Assembly: GCF_002221595.1 (NCBI RefSeq)
Contig: NZ_NHMP01000002.1
Span: 1 to 64,000, forward strand
Length of the DNA stretch: 64,000 nucleotides
Source: Turicimonas muris
Lineage (GTDB): Bacteria; Pseudomonadota; Gammaproteobacteria; Burkholderiales; Burkholderiaceae_F
Reading direction: 5' to 3'
Made by a program: the position numbers and the translations under genes. Positions 12,401 to 20,787 of this stretch are shown here, piece after piece. A model generated the notes under the pieces. That model did not search any database. It saw only the letters and a program-made list of their open reading frames with translations, and had not been told where the DNA came from. Positions within the stretch are counted from its first letter, which is position 1; each line of letters begins with the position of its first letter.

Positions 12401-13619
12401 CGACTTTGGACAAATCGTATGTTTCGTTATCGAAGAACAAGCGGCGGAAGAGTGTTTCAACAGCCTCTTCTGTCGGTGGTTCGCCCGGACGCATCATTCT
12501 GTAGATAGCAACTCTGGCAGAAAGCTGATCCGGTGTTTCGTCTAAACGAAGAGTATCGGAAATGTATGGACCGCGATTCAACTCGTTGATATAGAGAGTT
12601 TCGAAATCGAGGATTCCTTTTTCTTTGAAAACTTCGAGAAGCTTCTCGGTAATTTCTTCGTTGGCATTTGCAATAATTTCACCGGTATCCTCATCGTAAA
12701 TGTTCTTAGCAAGAACTTTGCCGATCAAGAAATCTTCCGGAACCTGAAGTTCAGTAATGCCTAATTTTTCGATATCTCTGACGTGCTTAGCGTTGATTCG
12801 TTTATCTTTAGCAACGACAACCTTGCCGTCTTTGTCTGTGATGTCGAAACGAGCGACTTCGCCGCGAAGACGGGAAGGAACGATAGCCATAGCGTAACCG
12901 CCCGGAGTCATACGGAACTTATCAAAGTCGTAGAACTGGGCTAAAATGCTTTCCGGTGTCATACCGAGTGCCTTGAGCATAATGGTGCCAGGCATCTTGC
13001 GTCTGCGGTCGATACGGAAATGCAGAATGTCTTTAGCGTCGAATTCGAAGTCTAACCAAGAACCACGGTAGGGGATAATCCGAGCACTAAATAATTTTTT
13101 ACCCGAACTATGTGTTTTACCTTTATCATGTTCAAAGAACACTCCGGGAGAACGGTGCAACTGAGAAACGATAACACGTTCGGTACCGTTGATGATGAAA
13201 GAGCCTTTGTTCGTCATCAATGGGATTTCGCCCATGTAAACTTCGGACTCTCTGACTTCCTTTACAGAACTTTGTTTAGGAGAATCTCTGTCGAAGATGA
13301 CTAAGCGAACTTTTGCGCGAAGTCTTGAGCAATAATTTAAGCCACGAAGCTGGCATTCTGCGACGTCAAAAATAGGTTCATCGAGAACGTATTCTTGGAA
13401 TTCAAGCCTTGCCAAACCATTGTGGCTAGTGATAGGGAAAATGGAAGTGAAAGCTCCTTGCAAGCCTTCATCACGACGCTCAGCAGCCGGTACATCCTGC
13501 TGAAGGAACTCGCGATAGGAATGCAATTGAGTTTCAAGCAAAGAGGGCACTTCAAGCACGCTCGGACGCTTTGCAAAGCTTTTCCGGATGCGCTTCTTTT
13601 CAGTGAACGAGTACGACAT
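9495..13619 (-). CDS. rpoB: RNA polymerase beta subunit
   Basis: I place the start at 13619, where GGAG stands 5 bases before ATG and the protein begins [18 protein letters not shown]; the longer frame from 13667 lacks this support. This gives 1374 residues. The rifampicin pocket [17 protein letters not shown] (from about residue 513) and [13 protein letters not shown] are wild type. The beta subunit forms the fork loop and much of the DNA and RNA channel. The gene ends with TAA immediately before the rpoC ATG. Upstream, the 227-base gap to rplL contains two strong hairpins that probably adjust rpoBC expression relative to rplJL. Confidence 0.98.
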   Translation of the reverse strand: MSYSFTEKKRIRKSFAKRPSVLEVPSLLETQLHSYREFLQQDVPAAERRDEGLQGAFTSIFPITSHNGLARLEFQEYVLDEPIFDVAECQLRGLNYCSRLRAKVRLVIFDRDSPKQSSVKEVRESEVYMGEIPLMTNKGSFIINGTERVIVSQLHRSPGVFFEHDKGKTHSSGKKLFSARIIPYRGSWLDFEFDAKDILHFRIDRRRKMPGTIMLKALGMTPESILAQFYDFDKFRMTPGGYAMAIVPSRLRGEVARFDITDKDGKVVVAKDKRINAKHVRDIEKLGITELQVPEDFLIGKVLAKNIYDEDTGEIIANANEEITEKLLEVFKEKGILDFETLYINELNRGPYISDTLRLDETPDQLSARVAIYRMMRPGEPPTEEAVETLFRRLFFDNETYDLSKVGRMKINSRFERGTEQGPMTLEPEDIIDTMKLIVKLRNGEGTVDDIDHLGNRRVRCVGELTENQFRAGLVRVERAVKERLGQAESDNLMPHDLINSKPISASIREFFGSSQLSQFMDQTNPLSEITHKRRISALGPGGLTRERAGFEVRDVHPTHYGRVCPIETPEGPNIGLINSLALYARLNDYGFLETPYRKVIDGKVTNEIAYLSAIDEGNYIIAQANASLDSEGNLTDELVSCRDKGEFVLMRPERVQYMDVAPAQIVSVAASLIPFLEHDDANRALMGSNMQRQGVPCLRPEKPVVGTGIERTVAVDSGTTVRAERGGIVDSVDANRIVVRVNDDENVVGRVGVDIYNLQKFTRSNQGTNINQRPIVNPGDKISKGDVIADGASTDLGELALGQNMIVAFMPWNGYNYEDSVMVSEKVVADDRYSSIHIEELTVSARDTKLGNEEITRDISNLSENQINRLDESGIVYIGAEVKAGDVLVGKVTPKGETTLTAEEKLLKAIFGEKASDVKDTSLRVPSGMVGTVIDVQVFTREGIERDKRAQSIIDEALKRYRTNLNDQLRIVENDAFERLSRQLVGAVAQGGANGLTKNKKITQEYLDNTNPHLWFDIRLADGELQKVLEDVRVSLDEKRKEFNAAFEEKKKKLTQGDELPAGVQKMVKVYIAVKRRLQPGDKMAGRHGNKGVVSRITRVEDMPYMADGRPVDIVLNPLGVPSRMNIGQVLEVHLGWAAFGLGWRIEEMLKQERTKQVGQLREFLAEIYNRSGKKEDLDSLTDDEIINLAKHLRKGVPFATPVFDGASEEDIKEMLNLAFPDETAKKLQLTPSKTQAQLFDGRTGEPFDRPVTVGVMHYLKLHHLVDDKMHARSTGPYSLVTQQPLGGKAQFGGQRFGEMEVWALEAYGASYVLQEMLTVKSDDVTGRTKLYENIVKGDQVIDAGMPESFNVLVKEIRSLGIDIDLHRDKDTK

Positions 13620-13687
13620 GAACACTCCGTTCGGAAGAGACAGTAAAATTCCTAAATCCGTAAACACAAGACACGAATAGCCACGCC

Positions 13688-13707
13688 GAGTCCCATTATT
13701 GGGACTC
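13688..13707 (-). promoter_or_regulatory. Hairpin in rplL-rpoB spacer
   Basis: GAGTCCC (13688-13694) and GGGACTC (13701-13707) form a perfect 7-bp stem with a 6-base loop. Flanking GC-rich pairs can extend it on the minus-strand transcript. There is no T tract, so an RNA-processing or translation-control element is more likely than a terminator. In E. coli the rplL-rpoB gap carries an attenuator and an RNase III site. Confidence 0.5.
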
Positions 13708-13801
13708 TCTGCGCGGCAATATTCAATTTGTCTTGTAACTACAGTCTTTAGAAGACTTCGTATATATCTTTAAAATCAGACACATACGAAGGATTCTAAA
13801 C

Positions 13802-13830
13802 TCCGACCCCGTAAAATCAACGGAGTCGGA
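13802..13830 (-). terminator. Attenuator-like hairpin after rplL
   Basis: On the minus-strand transcript TCCGACTCCG (13830-13821) pairs with CGGGGTCGGA (13811-13802), ten pairs with one G-U. It lies just past the rplL stop and is followed only by GTTTAG, a poor T tract. A partial terminator letting a fraction of transcripts continue into rpoBC is the likely role. Confidence 0.55.
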
Positions 13831-13846
13831 TATTATATATGAAGAA

Positions 13847-14224
13847 TTACTTCAATTCAACCTTAGCACCAGCTGCTTCGAGTTTCTTCTTAGCTTCTTC
13901 AGCTTCAGCCTTTGGCAAGCCTTCCTTAACAGCCTTAGGAGCGGATTCTACGAGTTCTTTAGCTTCTTTCAAGCCAAGACCTGTCAATTCACGAACGGCC
14001 TTAATTGTAGCGACCTTGTTGGAACCGATTTCAGAAAGAACTACGTCGAATTCAGTCTTTTCTTCTGCAGGAGCAGCAGCGCCAGCAGCAGGAGCAGCAA
14101 CTGCAACAGCGGCAGCAGCAGCGGAAACACCGAACTTGTCTTCCATCATTTTGATGAGTTCGGAAACTTCGAGAACGGACATGGACGCAATTGCGTCAAG
14201 GATTTCTTCTTTGGACAAAGCCAT
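13847..14224 (-). CDS. rplL: 50S ribosomal protein L7/L12
   Basis: The start is set at 14224 (GGAG, then 6 bases, then [18 protein letters not shown]), giving 125 residues. The N-terminal dimerisation domain, the flexible Ala-rich hinge near residues 35-55 and the C-terminal factor-binding domain ([20 protein letters not shown]) are visible. L7/L12 dimers form the ribosomal stalk that recruits translation GTPases. It is 47 bases downstream of rplJ, whose product anchors it. The attenuator-like hairpin downstream probably explains how this multi-copy protein is made in excess over RNA polymerase. Confidence 0.97.
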   Translation of the reverse strand: MALSKEEILDAIASMSVLEVSELIKMMEDKFGVSAAAAAVAVAAPAAGAAAPAEEKTEFDVVLSEIGSNKVATIKAVRELTGLGLKEAKELVESAPKAVKEGLPKAEAEEAKKKLEAAGAKVELK

Positions 14225-14271
14225 TTTTAACTCCAAATACGTTGTGTATAAATAAAAAATTTAATTCAAAA

Positions 14272-14799
14272 TCAGGCAGCGGCCTGTTTGGCATCGCGCA
14301 CTGCAGCAACTGTTCTTGTCAAACGTGCAGGTACTTCATTGAGTGTACGTACGAACTTAGCAACAGGTTCGTTCATAGTGGCCATCAACTTAGCCAAGAG
14401 TTCTTCTCTGCTCGGCATAGAGGCCAACTGCTTAACACCTTCAACATCAAGGACGCTGTTAGGCATTGCACCGGCTTTGATGACAAGCTTTTGATTTGTC
14501 TTAGCAAAGTCAGACATCACTTTGGCAGCTGAAACTGGATCAGCAGAGAAACCATAAACGAGAGGACCGACGAATTGATCGGCAAGTCCTTCGAAAGGAG
14601 TTCCCTGAACAGCTCTTCTAGCCAGAGTGTTCTTAAGTACACGCAACTTCACACCTTTTTTACGTGCTTCAGCACGTAATTGAGTAGCTGCATCTACGGT
14701 CAGCCCACGGAATTCAGCAATAACAAGACCCTCAGTATCAGCTACGATTTCGCTGATTTCTTTGATCATGTCAGCCTTTTCTTGTCTATTAAGACCCAT
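14272..14799 (-). CDS. rplJ: 50S ribosomal protein L10
   Basis: The start [14 protein letters not shown] at 14799 has GGAG 6 bases upstream, giving 175 residues; an in-frame GTG four codons earlier overlaps that ribosome-binding site and is unlikely. The [20 protein letters not shown] segment and the C-terminal L7/L12-binding helix ([24 protein letters not shown]) identify L10. L10 binds 23S rRNA and anchors the L7/L12 stalk. The structured leader upstream is the expected site of L10 autoregulation. Confidence 0.96.
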   Translation of the reverse strand: MGLNRQEKADMIKEISEIVADTEGLVIAEFRGLTVDAATQLRAEARKKGVKLRVLKNTLARRAVQGTPFEGLADQFVGPLVYGFSADPVSAAKVMSDFAKTNQKLVIKAGAMPNSVLDVEGVKQLASMPSREELLAKLMATMNEPVAKFVRTLNEVPARLTRTVAAVRDAKQAAA

Positions 14800-14819
14800 G
14801 GTCTGCTCCACTCAGAGGT

Positions 14820-15010
14820 GCTGAATAAATCAGCACCGGTTCAACATAACCGGCTCGCTCCGAGAGCCTAACAATTCTGCCTCCTACGGAGGACACAACG
14901 CAGAATCTCTCTTCGGTTGCCATCTGCGCCGGACAACTAATGTTATTTAAGGGTTGACACCTTCCGGCGGTCTTTGATAGCTACAGTCTCCTGAGAGACT
15001 GTAACCCAAA
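14820..15010 (-). ncRNA. L10-type ribosomal protein leader
   Basis: The 238-base gap between rplA and rplJ has no gene but several hairpins on the minus strand. These are an imperfect stem around CTCAGGAGACTG, a TTCTGC...GCAGAA stem enclosing CCTCCGTAGGAGG, a CCGGTT...AACCGG stem, and GTGCTG...CAGCAC just before the L10 ribosome-binding site. This is the position and style of the L10 leader, where the L10-L7/L12 complex represses translation. The boundaries are approximate. Confidence 0.6.
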
Positions 15011-15037
15011 GTTCTTTACTTAAAAAGTGAATACCTA

Positions 15038-15730
15038 TTAAGCAAGTGTCTGAACATCAACCTTGACGCCAGGGCCCATGGTTGAAGAGACAGCAAGCTT
15101 ACGGAGGTAAACACCCTTAGATGAAGCTGGTTTAGCTTTGTTCAAAGCTTCGATAAGAGCCTTGACGTTAACCAACAATTTGTCGGCTTCAAAAGAAGCA
15201 CGGCCGATTGGGGCATGGATAATACCAGCTTTATCAGCTCTAAACTGTACCTGACCTGCTTTAGCATTCTTAACAGCTTGAGCAACATTCGGTGTTACGG
15301 TTCCGACTTTCGGGTTAGGCATCAATCCGCGTGGACCGAGGATCTGACCTAACTGACCGACAAAGCGCATAGCACTTGGTTCAGCAATAACAACGTCGAA
15401 GTCGAGATTACCACCTTTAACGGAAGCAACAAGATCTTCCAAACCGACAACATCGGCCCCGGCTTCTTTTGCAGCTTCAGCAGCAGCACCAGCAGCAAAA
15501 ACAGCAACTCTTACTGTCTTGCCTGTACCGGCAGGCATAACAACTGCACCGCGAACAGCCTGGTCGCTCTTACGAGGATCGATACCGAGCTGAACGGCAA
15601 CATCAACGGATTCATCGAACTTAGCGTTAGCAAGAGCCTTAACTAATTCGAGAGCTTCGTTGATGGAATAGAATTTCTGAGCTTCAACTTTGGAGTTGTT
15701 CTCTTTTTCACGCTTTCCAAGTTTTGCCAT
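15038..15730 (-). CDS. rplA: 50S ribosomal protein L1
   Basis: The 230-residue protein has the L1 signature ([24 protein letters not shown]) and the C-terminal [10 protein letters not shown] segment. L1 forms the mobile L1 stalk that helps release deacylated tRNA. It overlaps rplK by one base (TAATG), with GGAG just upstream inside rplK, so translation of the two is coupled. In E. coli L1 represses the rplKA mRNA; I did not locate a matching site. Confidence 0.97.
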   Translation of the reverse strand: MAKLGKREKENNSKVEAQKFYSINEALELVKALANAKFDESVDVAVQLGIDPRKSDQAVRGAVVMPAGTGKTVRVAVFAAGAAAEAAKEAGADVVGLEDLVASVKGGNLDFDVVIAEPSAMRFVGQLGQILGPRGLMPNPKVGTVTPNVAQAVKNAKAGQVQFRADKAGIIHAPIGRASFEADKLLVNVKALIEALNKAKPASSKGVYLRKLAVSSTMGPGVKVDVQTLA

Positions 15731-16164
15731 TATTTCACTCCTTCAACCGTAATACCCATTGAACGTGCGCTTCCAGCGATTGTACGCACAGCGGCGTCCA
15801 TATCAGCAGCGGTCAAGTCAGGCATCTTTGTCTTAGCGATTTCTTCTGCCTGTGCACGAGTGATTTTGCCAACTTTGTCAGTATGAGGGCGTGCGGAACC
15901 CTTTTGAATCTTAGCAGCTTTCTTGATCAAGATAGTGGCCGGAGGAGTCTTCATAATGAATGTGAAGCTCTTATCGGCATAAGCTGTGATCACAACTGGA
16001 ATTGGGAGACCAGGTTCAACACCTTGGGTCTTGGCATTAAATGCCTTGCAGAATTCCATAATGTTGAGGCCACGCTGACCTAAAGCCGGACCAATCGGAG
16101 GAGAAGGATTAGCCTTTCCTGCCGGCACTTGAAGCTTAATAAAGCCTACAATTTTCTTTGCCAT
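15730..16164 (-). CDS. rplK: 50S ribosomal protein L11
   Basis: The 144-residue protein has the L11 hallmarks: the N-terminal [23 protein letters not shown] proline-rich loop and the C-terminal RNA-binding domain ending [10 protein letters not shown]11 forms the GTPase-associated centre with L10 and 23S rRNA, is the target of thiopeptides, and is needed for RelA activation. It follows nusG by 88 bases and is coupled to rplA. Confidence 0.97.
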   Translation of the reverse strand: MAKKIVGFIKLQVPAGKANPSPPIGPALGQRGLNIMEFCKAFNAKTQGVEPGLPIPVVITAYADKSFTFIMKTPPATILIKKAAKIQKGSARPHTDKVGKITRAQAEEIAKTKMPDLTAADMDAAVRTIAGSARSMGITVEGVK

Positions 16165-16252
16165 TTATTTTCCTTACGGGTAAGACGCTCTGATAAGCTC
16201 CCCGAGGTAAAGTCCACAAAAACGTATTTATTCCCGGACTAAGAAATAAATA

Positions 16253-16795
16253 CTAGGAGATCTTTTCAACTTCGTTAAAAGCCAATTCAACAGGCGTATC
16301 ACGGCTGAAGATTGAAACAATAACAACAAGTTTGTTTTTCTCGTAGCTGACTTCGTCGATATAGCCTTCGAAATCAGCAAACGGACCGCTAGTGATTCGA
16401 ACTTCTTCACCAACCTCAAACTGAAAGCGAGGTCTTGGCGTATCGGTTCTATCTTCCATTCTCTTCTTGATTTCTTCAATCTCTTTAGTAGGAAGCGGAG
16501 TAGGTCTGTTTGCAGAACCACCGAGAAAGCCCGTTATTCTAGGCGTATTTTTGACTAAATGCCAAGTCTCGTCGTTCATTAACATGTTAACAAATATGTA
16601 TCCGGAGTACATACGACGTGTAGACACACGTTTTTTTCCGTCTTTTACTTCGGAAACATCTTCGGTCGGGACTAGGATTTCATCAAAAGCGTCTTCTAAA
16701 CCAGCCCTTTTGATTCTGTCTCTAAGTGCGGTTTCAGCACTTTTTTCCATTCCAGAGTACGTATGAATAACGTACCACTTTTTATCGCCTGTCAT
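16253..16795 (-). CDS. nusG: Transcription factor NusG
   Basis: The 180-residue protein has the NGN domain (KKWYVIHTYSGMEKSAE ... GYIFVNMLMNDETWHLVKNT) and a C-terminal KOW domain (VRITSGPFADFEGYIDEV). NusG binds RNA polymerase, increases processivity, and couples transcription to the ribosome or Rho. GGAG lies 7 bases upstream of ATG. It starts 9 bases after the secE stop, the usual secE-nusG pair. Confidence 0.97.
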   Translation of the reverse strand: MTGDKKWYVIHTYSGMEKSAETALRDRIKRAGLEDAFDEILVPTEDVSEVKDGKKRVSTRRMYSGYIFVNMLMNDETWHLVKNTPRITGFLGGSANRPTPLPTKEIEEIKKRMEDRTDTPRPRFQFEVGEEVRITSGPFADFEGYIDEVSYEKNKLVVIVSIFSRDTPVELAFNEVEKIS

Positions 16796-16804
16796 CTTTG
16801 TCTC

Positions 16805-17173
16805 CTAGATAAGCAAACGGAGAGCCAAATCGATAAGAGAATCAACCAAGAAAAGGAAGAAAGCAACAACGACAACGAAAGCACATACGATACCTGTTGT
16901 GTTCACTGTTTCTTTCCTGGTTGGCCAGACTACTCTGCGCAGTTCTTCGTAAGAGGCTTTGCAGTAAGCTGCGAACTCTTTACCAGGTGCGCTAAACCAA
17001 CCAATAACTGCACCGACGAGAATGCAGCCAAGAAGAACACCAACTCTGACTAAAGCCGGTTGATCAGCAAGAAGAGCAAAAGCGAAAACACCGCTTAATG
17101 CAATGACAATTGCCACTGCCATTAAAGCAATTCCACTCTTGGACTCTACCGGCTTTGCGTTTTGCATACTCAT
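16805..17173 (-). CDS. secE: Preprotein translocase subunit SecE
   Basis: The 122-residue membrane protein has two N-terminal transmembrane helices (about residues 15-60). A conserved amphipathic segment with EELRRVVWPTRKETVNTT follows, then a third transmembrane helix. This is the long three-helix SecE of many proteobacteria. SecE clamps SecY in the translocation channel. An ATG two codons inside could be the true start. It lies between tRNA-Trp and nusG. Confidence 0.93.
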   Translation of the reverse strand: MSMQNAKPVESKSGIALMAVAIVIALSGVFAFALLADQPALVRVGVLLGCILVGAVIGWFSAPGKEFAAYCKASYEELRRVVWPTRKETVNTTGIVCAFVVVVAFFLFLVDSLIDLALRLLI

Positions 17174-17204
17174 TCTTTATCTCTCACCGGTTTCCCGGTA
17201 AACA

Positions 17205-17231
17205 AACCGCGATCCACTAAGGGATCGCGGT
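17205..17231 (-). terminator. Hairpin between tRNA-Trp and secE
   Basis: ACCGCGATCC (17205-17214) and GGATCGCGGT (17222-17231) form a perfect 10-bp stem with a 7-base loop. On the minus strand TTGTTT follows; on the plus strand GTTTTTT follows, so it resembles a terminator in both directions. Between tRNA-Trp and secE it may be a partial terminator or a tRNA-processing boundary. Confidence 0.5.
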
Positions 17232-17240
17232 GTTTTTTAG

Positions 17241-17316
17241 TGGCAGGGGCAGAAGGAATCGAACCCTCAACCTACGGTTTTGGAGACCGTCGCTCTGCCA
17301 ATTGAGCTATACCCCT
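17241..17316 (-). tRNA. tRNA-Trp (CCA)
   Basis: The 76-base minus-strand sequence folds as a cloverleaf starting AGGGGTATAGCTC. It has anticodon loop CTCCAAA (anticodon CCA), T-loop GGTTCGATTCC and encoded CCA. It lies between tuf and secE, as in other Burkholderiales. Confidence 0.97.
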
Positions 17317-17328
17317 AATATTTTGTTA

Positions 17329-18519
17329 TTAACCTTCGATCTTGGAGACAACACCAGCACCAACTGTGTGGCCGCCTTCACGAATAGCGAAACGAAGACC
17401 TTCTTCCATAGCGATCGGAGCGATCAACTGAACGTCCATGCGGATGTTGTCGCCTGGCATAACCATTTCAACGCCTTCCGGCAATTGGATTGTGCCTGTT
17501 ACGTCTGTTGTACGGAAGTAGAACTGTGGACGATAGCCTTTGAAGAACGGTGTGTGACGGCCGCCTTCTTCCTTGCTCAATACGTACACTTCTGCCTGGA
17601 ATTCAGTATGAGGTGTGATTGTGCCCGGTTTAGCCAATACCTGTCCGCGTTCAACTTCTTCACGCTTTGTACCGCGGAGAAGAATACCGACGTTGTCGCC
17701 TGCCTGACCCTGGTCAAGAAGCTTACGGAACATTTCAACGCCTGTGCATGTTGTCTTAGCTGTCGGACGAAGACCAACGATTTCGATTTCGTCGCCAACT
17801 TTGATTACACCGCGTTCTACACGGCCGGTAACAACTGTACCGCGGCCGGAGATGGAGAATACGTCTTCAACCGGCATAAGGAACGGCTGATCGATAGCAC
17901 GTTCCGGTGTCGGAATGTAGCTGTCAAGTGTGTCAGCCAACTTAAGAATGGACTGTTCGCCCATCGGACCTTTGTCGCCGTCGAGAGCCATACGAGCAGA
18001 ACCTTTGATGATTGGAATGTCATCGCCTGGGAAGTCGTAGTTGCTCAACAATTCGCGAACTTCCATTTCAACCAATTCGAGAAGTTCTTCATCGTCAACC
18101 AAGTCGCACTTGTTCATGTAAACGATGATGTAAGGTACACCTACCTGACGGGCAAGAAGGATGTGTTCACGTGTCTGAGGCATAGGACCGTCAGCTGCGG
18201 AAACAACCAAAATAGCGCCGTCCATCTGAGCAGCACCGGTAATCATGTTCTTAACATAGTCAGCGTGGCCCGGGCAGTCTACGTGAGCGTAGTGACGATG
18301 TTCTGTTTCGTATTCAACGTGAGCTGTGTTAATAGTAATACCACGAGCTTTTTCTTCAGGAGCAGCATCGATCTGGTCGTATGCTTTTGCTTCACCGCCG
18401 AACTTCTGAGAAAGAACGGAAGTAATAGCAGCTGTAAGAGTTGTCTTACCATGGTCAACGTGACCGATGGTGCCTACGTTAACATGAGGCTTGGTACGCT
18501 CATATTTTTCTTTTGCCAT
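17329..18519 (-). CDS. tuf: Elongation factor Tu (copy 2)
   Basis: This second complete tuf gene encodes the same 396 residues as the copy at 622-1812, with the same [16 protein letters not shown] and NKCD motifs. It lies in the tRNA-tuf-tRNA-secE cluster (the tufB position), with AGGAGCTACAC before ATG. Nine synonymous differences from copy 1 all fall within the first 54 coding bases; the rest looks identical and the similarity stops at the stop codon. Two co-evolving tuf genes are standard in proteobacteria. Confidence 0.98.
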   Translation of the reverse strand: MAKEKYERTKPHVNVGTIGHVDHGKTTLTAAITSVLSQKFGGEAKAYDQIDAAPEEKARGITINTAHVEYETEHRHYAHVDCPGHADYVKNMITGAAQMDGAILVVSAADGPMPQTREHILLARQVGVPYIIVYMNKCDLVDDEELLELVEMEVRELLSNYDFPGDDIPIIKGSARMALDGDKGPMGEQSILKLADTLDSYIPTPERAIDQPFLMPVEDVFSISGRGTVVTGRVERGVIKVGDEIEIVGLRPTAKTTCTGVEMFRKLLDQGQAGDNVGILLRGTKREEVERGQVLAKPGTITPHTEFQAEVYVLSKEEGGRHTPFFKGYRPQFYFRTTDVTGTIQLPEGVEMVMPGDNIRMDVQLIAPIAMEEGLRFAIREGGHTVGAGVVSKIEG

Positions 18520-18575
18520 GTGTAGCTCCTGAATTCTGCCTTTGCAGATGTATTAAAAAATCTCGTATATAAATC

Positions 18576-18650
<75 letters not shown>

Positions 18651-18652
18651 GA

Positions 18653-18726
18653 TGGAGCGGGTGAAGGGAATCGAACCCTCGTCGTAAGCTTGGAAGGCTT
18701 CTGCTCTACCATTGAGCTACACCCGC
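18653..18726 (-). tRNA. tRNA-Gly (TCC)
   Basis: The 74-base cloverleaf begins GCGGGTGTAGCTC. It has anticodon loop CTTCCAA (anticodon TCC), T-loop GGTTCGATTCC and encoded CCA. It is separated from tRNA-Thr by only two bases. Confidence 0.95.
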
Positions 18727-18767
18727 GAAACTACAACCGAAGTTACTTTAGTTTCAACTCAGAATAC

Positions 18768-18853
18768 TGGTGGAGAGGGATGGATTCGAACCATCGTAGG
18801 CGTGCGCCAACAGATTTACAGTCTGCCCCCTTTAGCCACTCGGGCACCCCTCC
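18768..18853 (-). tRNA. tRNA-Tyr (GTA), second copy
   Basis: The 86-base class II tRNA has a long variable arm, anticodon loop CTGTAAA (anticodon GTA) and encoded CCA. It differs from the copy at 18938-19023 at one acceptor-stem base, which gives a G-U pair here instead of G-C. Confidence 0.96.
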
Positions 18854-18937
18854 ATGTATCAGAGAGTCGGAGATTTTAACAAGTTTTTAGGACTTGTCAA
18901 GTCAAGCGTTAATTTTTTGAAATATTTTGTTTCCTAT

Positions 18938-19023
18938 TGGTGGAGGGGGATGGATTCGAACCATCGTAGGCGTGCGCCAACAGATTTACAGTCTGCCCCC
19001 TTTAGCCACTCGGGCACCCCTCC
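18938..19023 (-). tRNA. tRNA-Tyr (GTA), first copy
   Basis: The 86-base class II tRNA has anticodon GTA and encoded CCA. It is first in the tRNA-tuf transcription unit and is a tandem near-duplicate of the next tRNA-Tyr, with an 84-base AT-rich spacer. Confidence 0.96.
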
Positions 19024-19038
19024 GAAAAGGAAACTGCC

Positions 19039-19068
19039 ATTCTAACACAGGTTTCTTTACATTAGCAA
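19039..19068 (-). promoter_or_regulatory. Probable promoter of tRNA-tuf cluster
   Basis: On the minus strand TTGCTA (19068-19063) and TAGAAT (19044-19039) are 18 bases apart, ending 15 bases before the first tRNA-Tyr. The -35 element lies inside the 3' end of the membrane protein gene upstream. Confidence 0.55.
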
Positions 19069-19428
19069 CTCAATCGCAATTCCGGCAAACATCAAACCCC
19101 AACCTACTGCAGAAATTCTTCCGAGCCAGGGCTTCCTAGTTTTTTCATTTTCAACTAAGGCTCTAATGACTTTATCCTTCTGCTCAGGGTCTTTAATGTA
19201 GGCGTAGGCTGCGATTTGTTCCCCTCTTGTGCTCAGAACAAGGAAAACTAGAGTCAGTCCAAAATCATTCAGAGCCCCACCCCAAATTTTTGAAGAGAGG
19301 CTAACCAATCCGTCGGCAAATGTCACCGCCGACAGGATATAAAGTACTAGATTCCAATAGTAGGCAATCCTCGTATCTTTAAGACGGATTTTCTTATTGG
19401 AATTAAAGGATTCGTTTTGTTTTTCCAT
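19057..19428 (-). CDS. Small membrane protein of unknown function
   Basis: The 123-residue protein has a charged N-terminus (about 20 residues). Two hydrophobic segments follow at about 25-65 (YYWNLVLYILSAVTFADGL and LNDFGLTLVFLVLSTRG). A polar stretch with KDPEQKDKVIRALVENEKTRKPW comes next, then a final membrane segment (VGWGLMFAGIAIELLM). I recognise no family. It follows the next gene by 12 bases, suggesting a two-gene unit. Its 3' end contains the -35 element of the tRNA-tuf promoter. Confidence 0.7.
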   Translation of the reverse strand: MEKQNESFNSNKKIRLKDTRIAYYWNLVLYILSAVTFADGLVSLSSKIWGGALNDFGLTLVFLVLSTRGEQIAAYAYIKDPEQKDKVIRALVENEKTRKPWLGRISAVGWGLMFAGIAIELLM

Positions 19429-19440
19429 TTCTAAATTAAA

Positions 19441-19752
19441 TTATCTTCTGCCGTTTATTTCGTCTTTAATGACTTCGGCGTCTTCTATCTCTTGTCTCGT
19501 TCTGCCGATTCTGGCAGGTCTGCGGGAACCACGGTTTGAAGAGTGATCCTGATAATTGGTGTCGTATCTATCTTCTTCTGGCTCATTTTTATTAAAAACT
19601 CCCGCAATCCAACGAGAAGCTGCCAACAAAGCACAAACTCCGAAGAATCCCAGAAGCAGAGCACTGATAACCGGAATAACAAACATAGCTAACAGCACAA
19701 TTACTGCCACGGCCGCCGCTACCCAGATAATTTTTTTTATCGGATAGTTCAT
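19441..19752 (-). CDS. Small membrane protein with basic tail
   Basis: The start is set at ATG 19752 (AAGGAACGTG just upstream), giving 103 residues. Two closely spaced hydrophobic segments (about residues 7-55) are followed by a soluble tail with EPEEDRYD and an Arg-rich RRPARIGRTRQEIEDAEVIKDEI. I do not recognise the family. It is divergent from folE2 and lies 12 bases upstream of another small membrane protein gene. Confidence 0.65.
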   Translation of the reverse strand: MNYPIKKIIWVAAAVAVIVLLAMFVIPVISALLLGFFGVCALLAASRWIAGVFNKNEPEEDRYDTNYQDHSSNRGSRRPARIGRTRQEIEDAEVIKDEINGRR

Positions 19753-19858
19753 CACGTTCCTTGTAAATTAATTGTCAACTCATGACTGATTGTTAATCTA
19801 CGTCACTTTACAGGAAAATTTCAAAAGTTTTTTTGTTAAAAAATCCGTCTACCTTCGG

Positions 19859-20770
19859 ATGAACCCAAAGATCCTCGATTATGAAAAAAGTTCACTCTCG
19901 ATTCAAGGTATACTTGACAACTATCTTTGTTTTGGTACGGGTCTTTCCAGACCTTTTGAGGAAAAAATGACAAGTAATGATTTGATGGTCCTTCCGGACG
20001 TTCAATCCTCTCTCGACCGCCGTAATATTCCTATTGAAAAAGTTGGGGTCAAAGGGATCAAAACCCCGATTTTAGTTAAGACTGTTCTGGGTTCCCAGCA
20101 CACTGTAGCCGATGTAGAAATGTACGTTTCTTTGCCGGCAGACAAAAAAGGCACCCATATGTCCCGCTTCTGGACATTACTCGAAAGCATTAATAAGCCT
20201 TTTTGCCCTACTCTTTTAACTGATGTAATGGCACAGATGCTTTCCTCTCTAAAAGCTGATGGCGGTTATATCAGTCTTACCTTTCCGTTCTTTATGGAAA
20301 AAGCCGCCCCGGTTTCTGAACTTCACAGCACAATGAACTATCAGGTTCGATTAGTTGCCGAGGCCAAAAACGGCCATATCAAAATTAATCAGAAAGTTGA
20401 AGCTCCGGTAACAAGTTTGTGCCCATGCAGCAAAGAAATCAGTAAGTATGGTGCACATAACCAGCGTTCTTTAGTTTCTATCAATGCGGAGCTCGAAACC
20501 AATTTTGCAATTGAAAAGCAAATTGAGATGATTGAATCTTCAGCTTCCTGTCCTGTTTGGGGTCTTTTGAAACGTTCTGACGAAAAATATGTTACTGAAC
20601 ATGCTTACGAAAATCCGAAGTTCGTTGAAGACTTAGTCAGAGATGTCGCCATCCTTTGCCAAGACGAACCGGCAATTCTCTCCTTCACAGTGGAAGCAGA
20701 AAACTTTGAGTCTATTCATAATCACTCTGCTTTTGCCTCGATCACTTTTTCTAAGAAAGCTGAAGAATAA
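19859..20770 (+). CDS. folE2: GTP cyclohydrolase FolE2 (type IB)
   Basis: This enzyme converts GTP to 7,8-dihydroneopterin triphosphate, the first step of folate synthesis. The family is recognised by the central ELHSTMNYQVRLVAE segment and the SLCPCSKEISKYGAHNQRS motif that holds the catalytic cysteine. The later ENPKFVEDLVRDVA segment also fits. I chose MNPKILDYEK at 19859 (303 residues) because the longer frame from 19790 adds an uncharacteristic N-terminus; the ribosome-binding site is weak. FolE2 can work with metals other than zinc. It lies 17 bases upstream of argS. Confidence 0.9.
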   Translation: MNPKILDYEKSSLSIQGILDNYLCFGTGLSRPFEEKMTSNDLMVLPDVQSSLDRRNIPIEKVGVKGIKTPILVKTVLGSQHTVADVEMYVSLPADKKGTHMSRFWTLLESINKPFCPTLLTDVMAQMLSSLKADGGYISLTFPFFMEKAAPVSELHSTMNYQVRLVAEAKNGHIKINQKVEAPVTSLCPCSKEISKYGAHNQRSLVSINAELETNFAIEKQIEMIESSASCPVWGLLKRSDEKYVTEHAYENPKFVEDLVRDVAILCQDEPAILSFTVEAENFESIHNHSAFASITFSKKAEE

Positions 20771-20787
20771 GAGAGCGTCTTCAAAAA

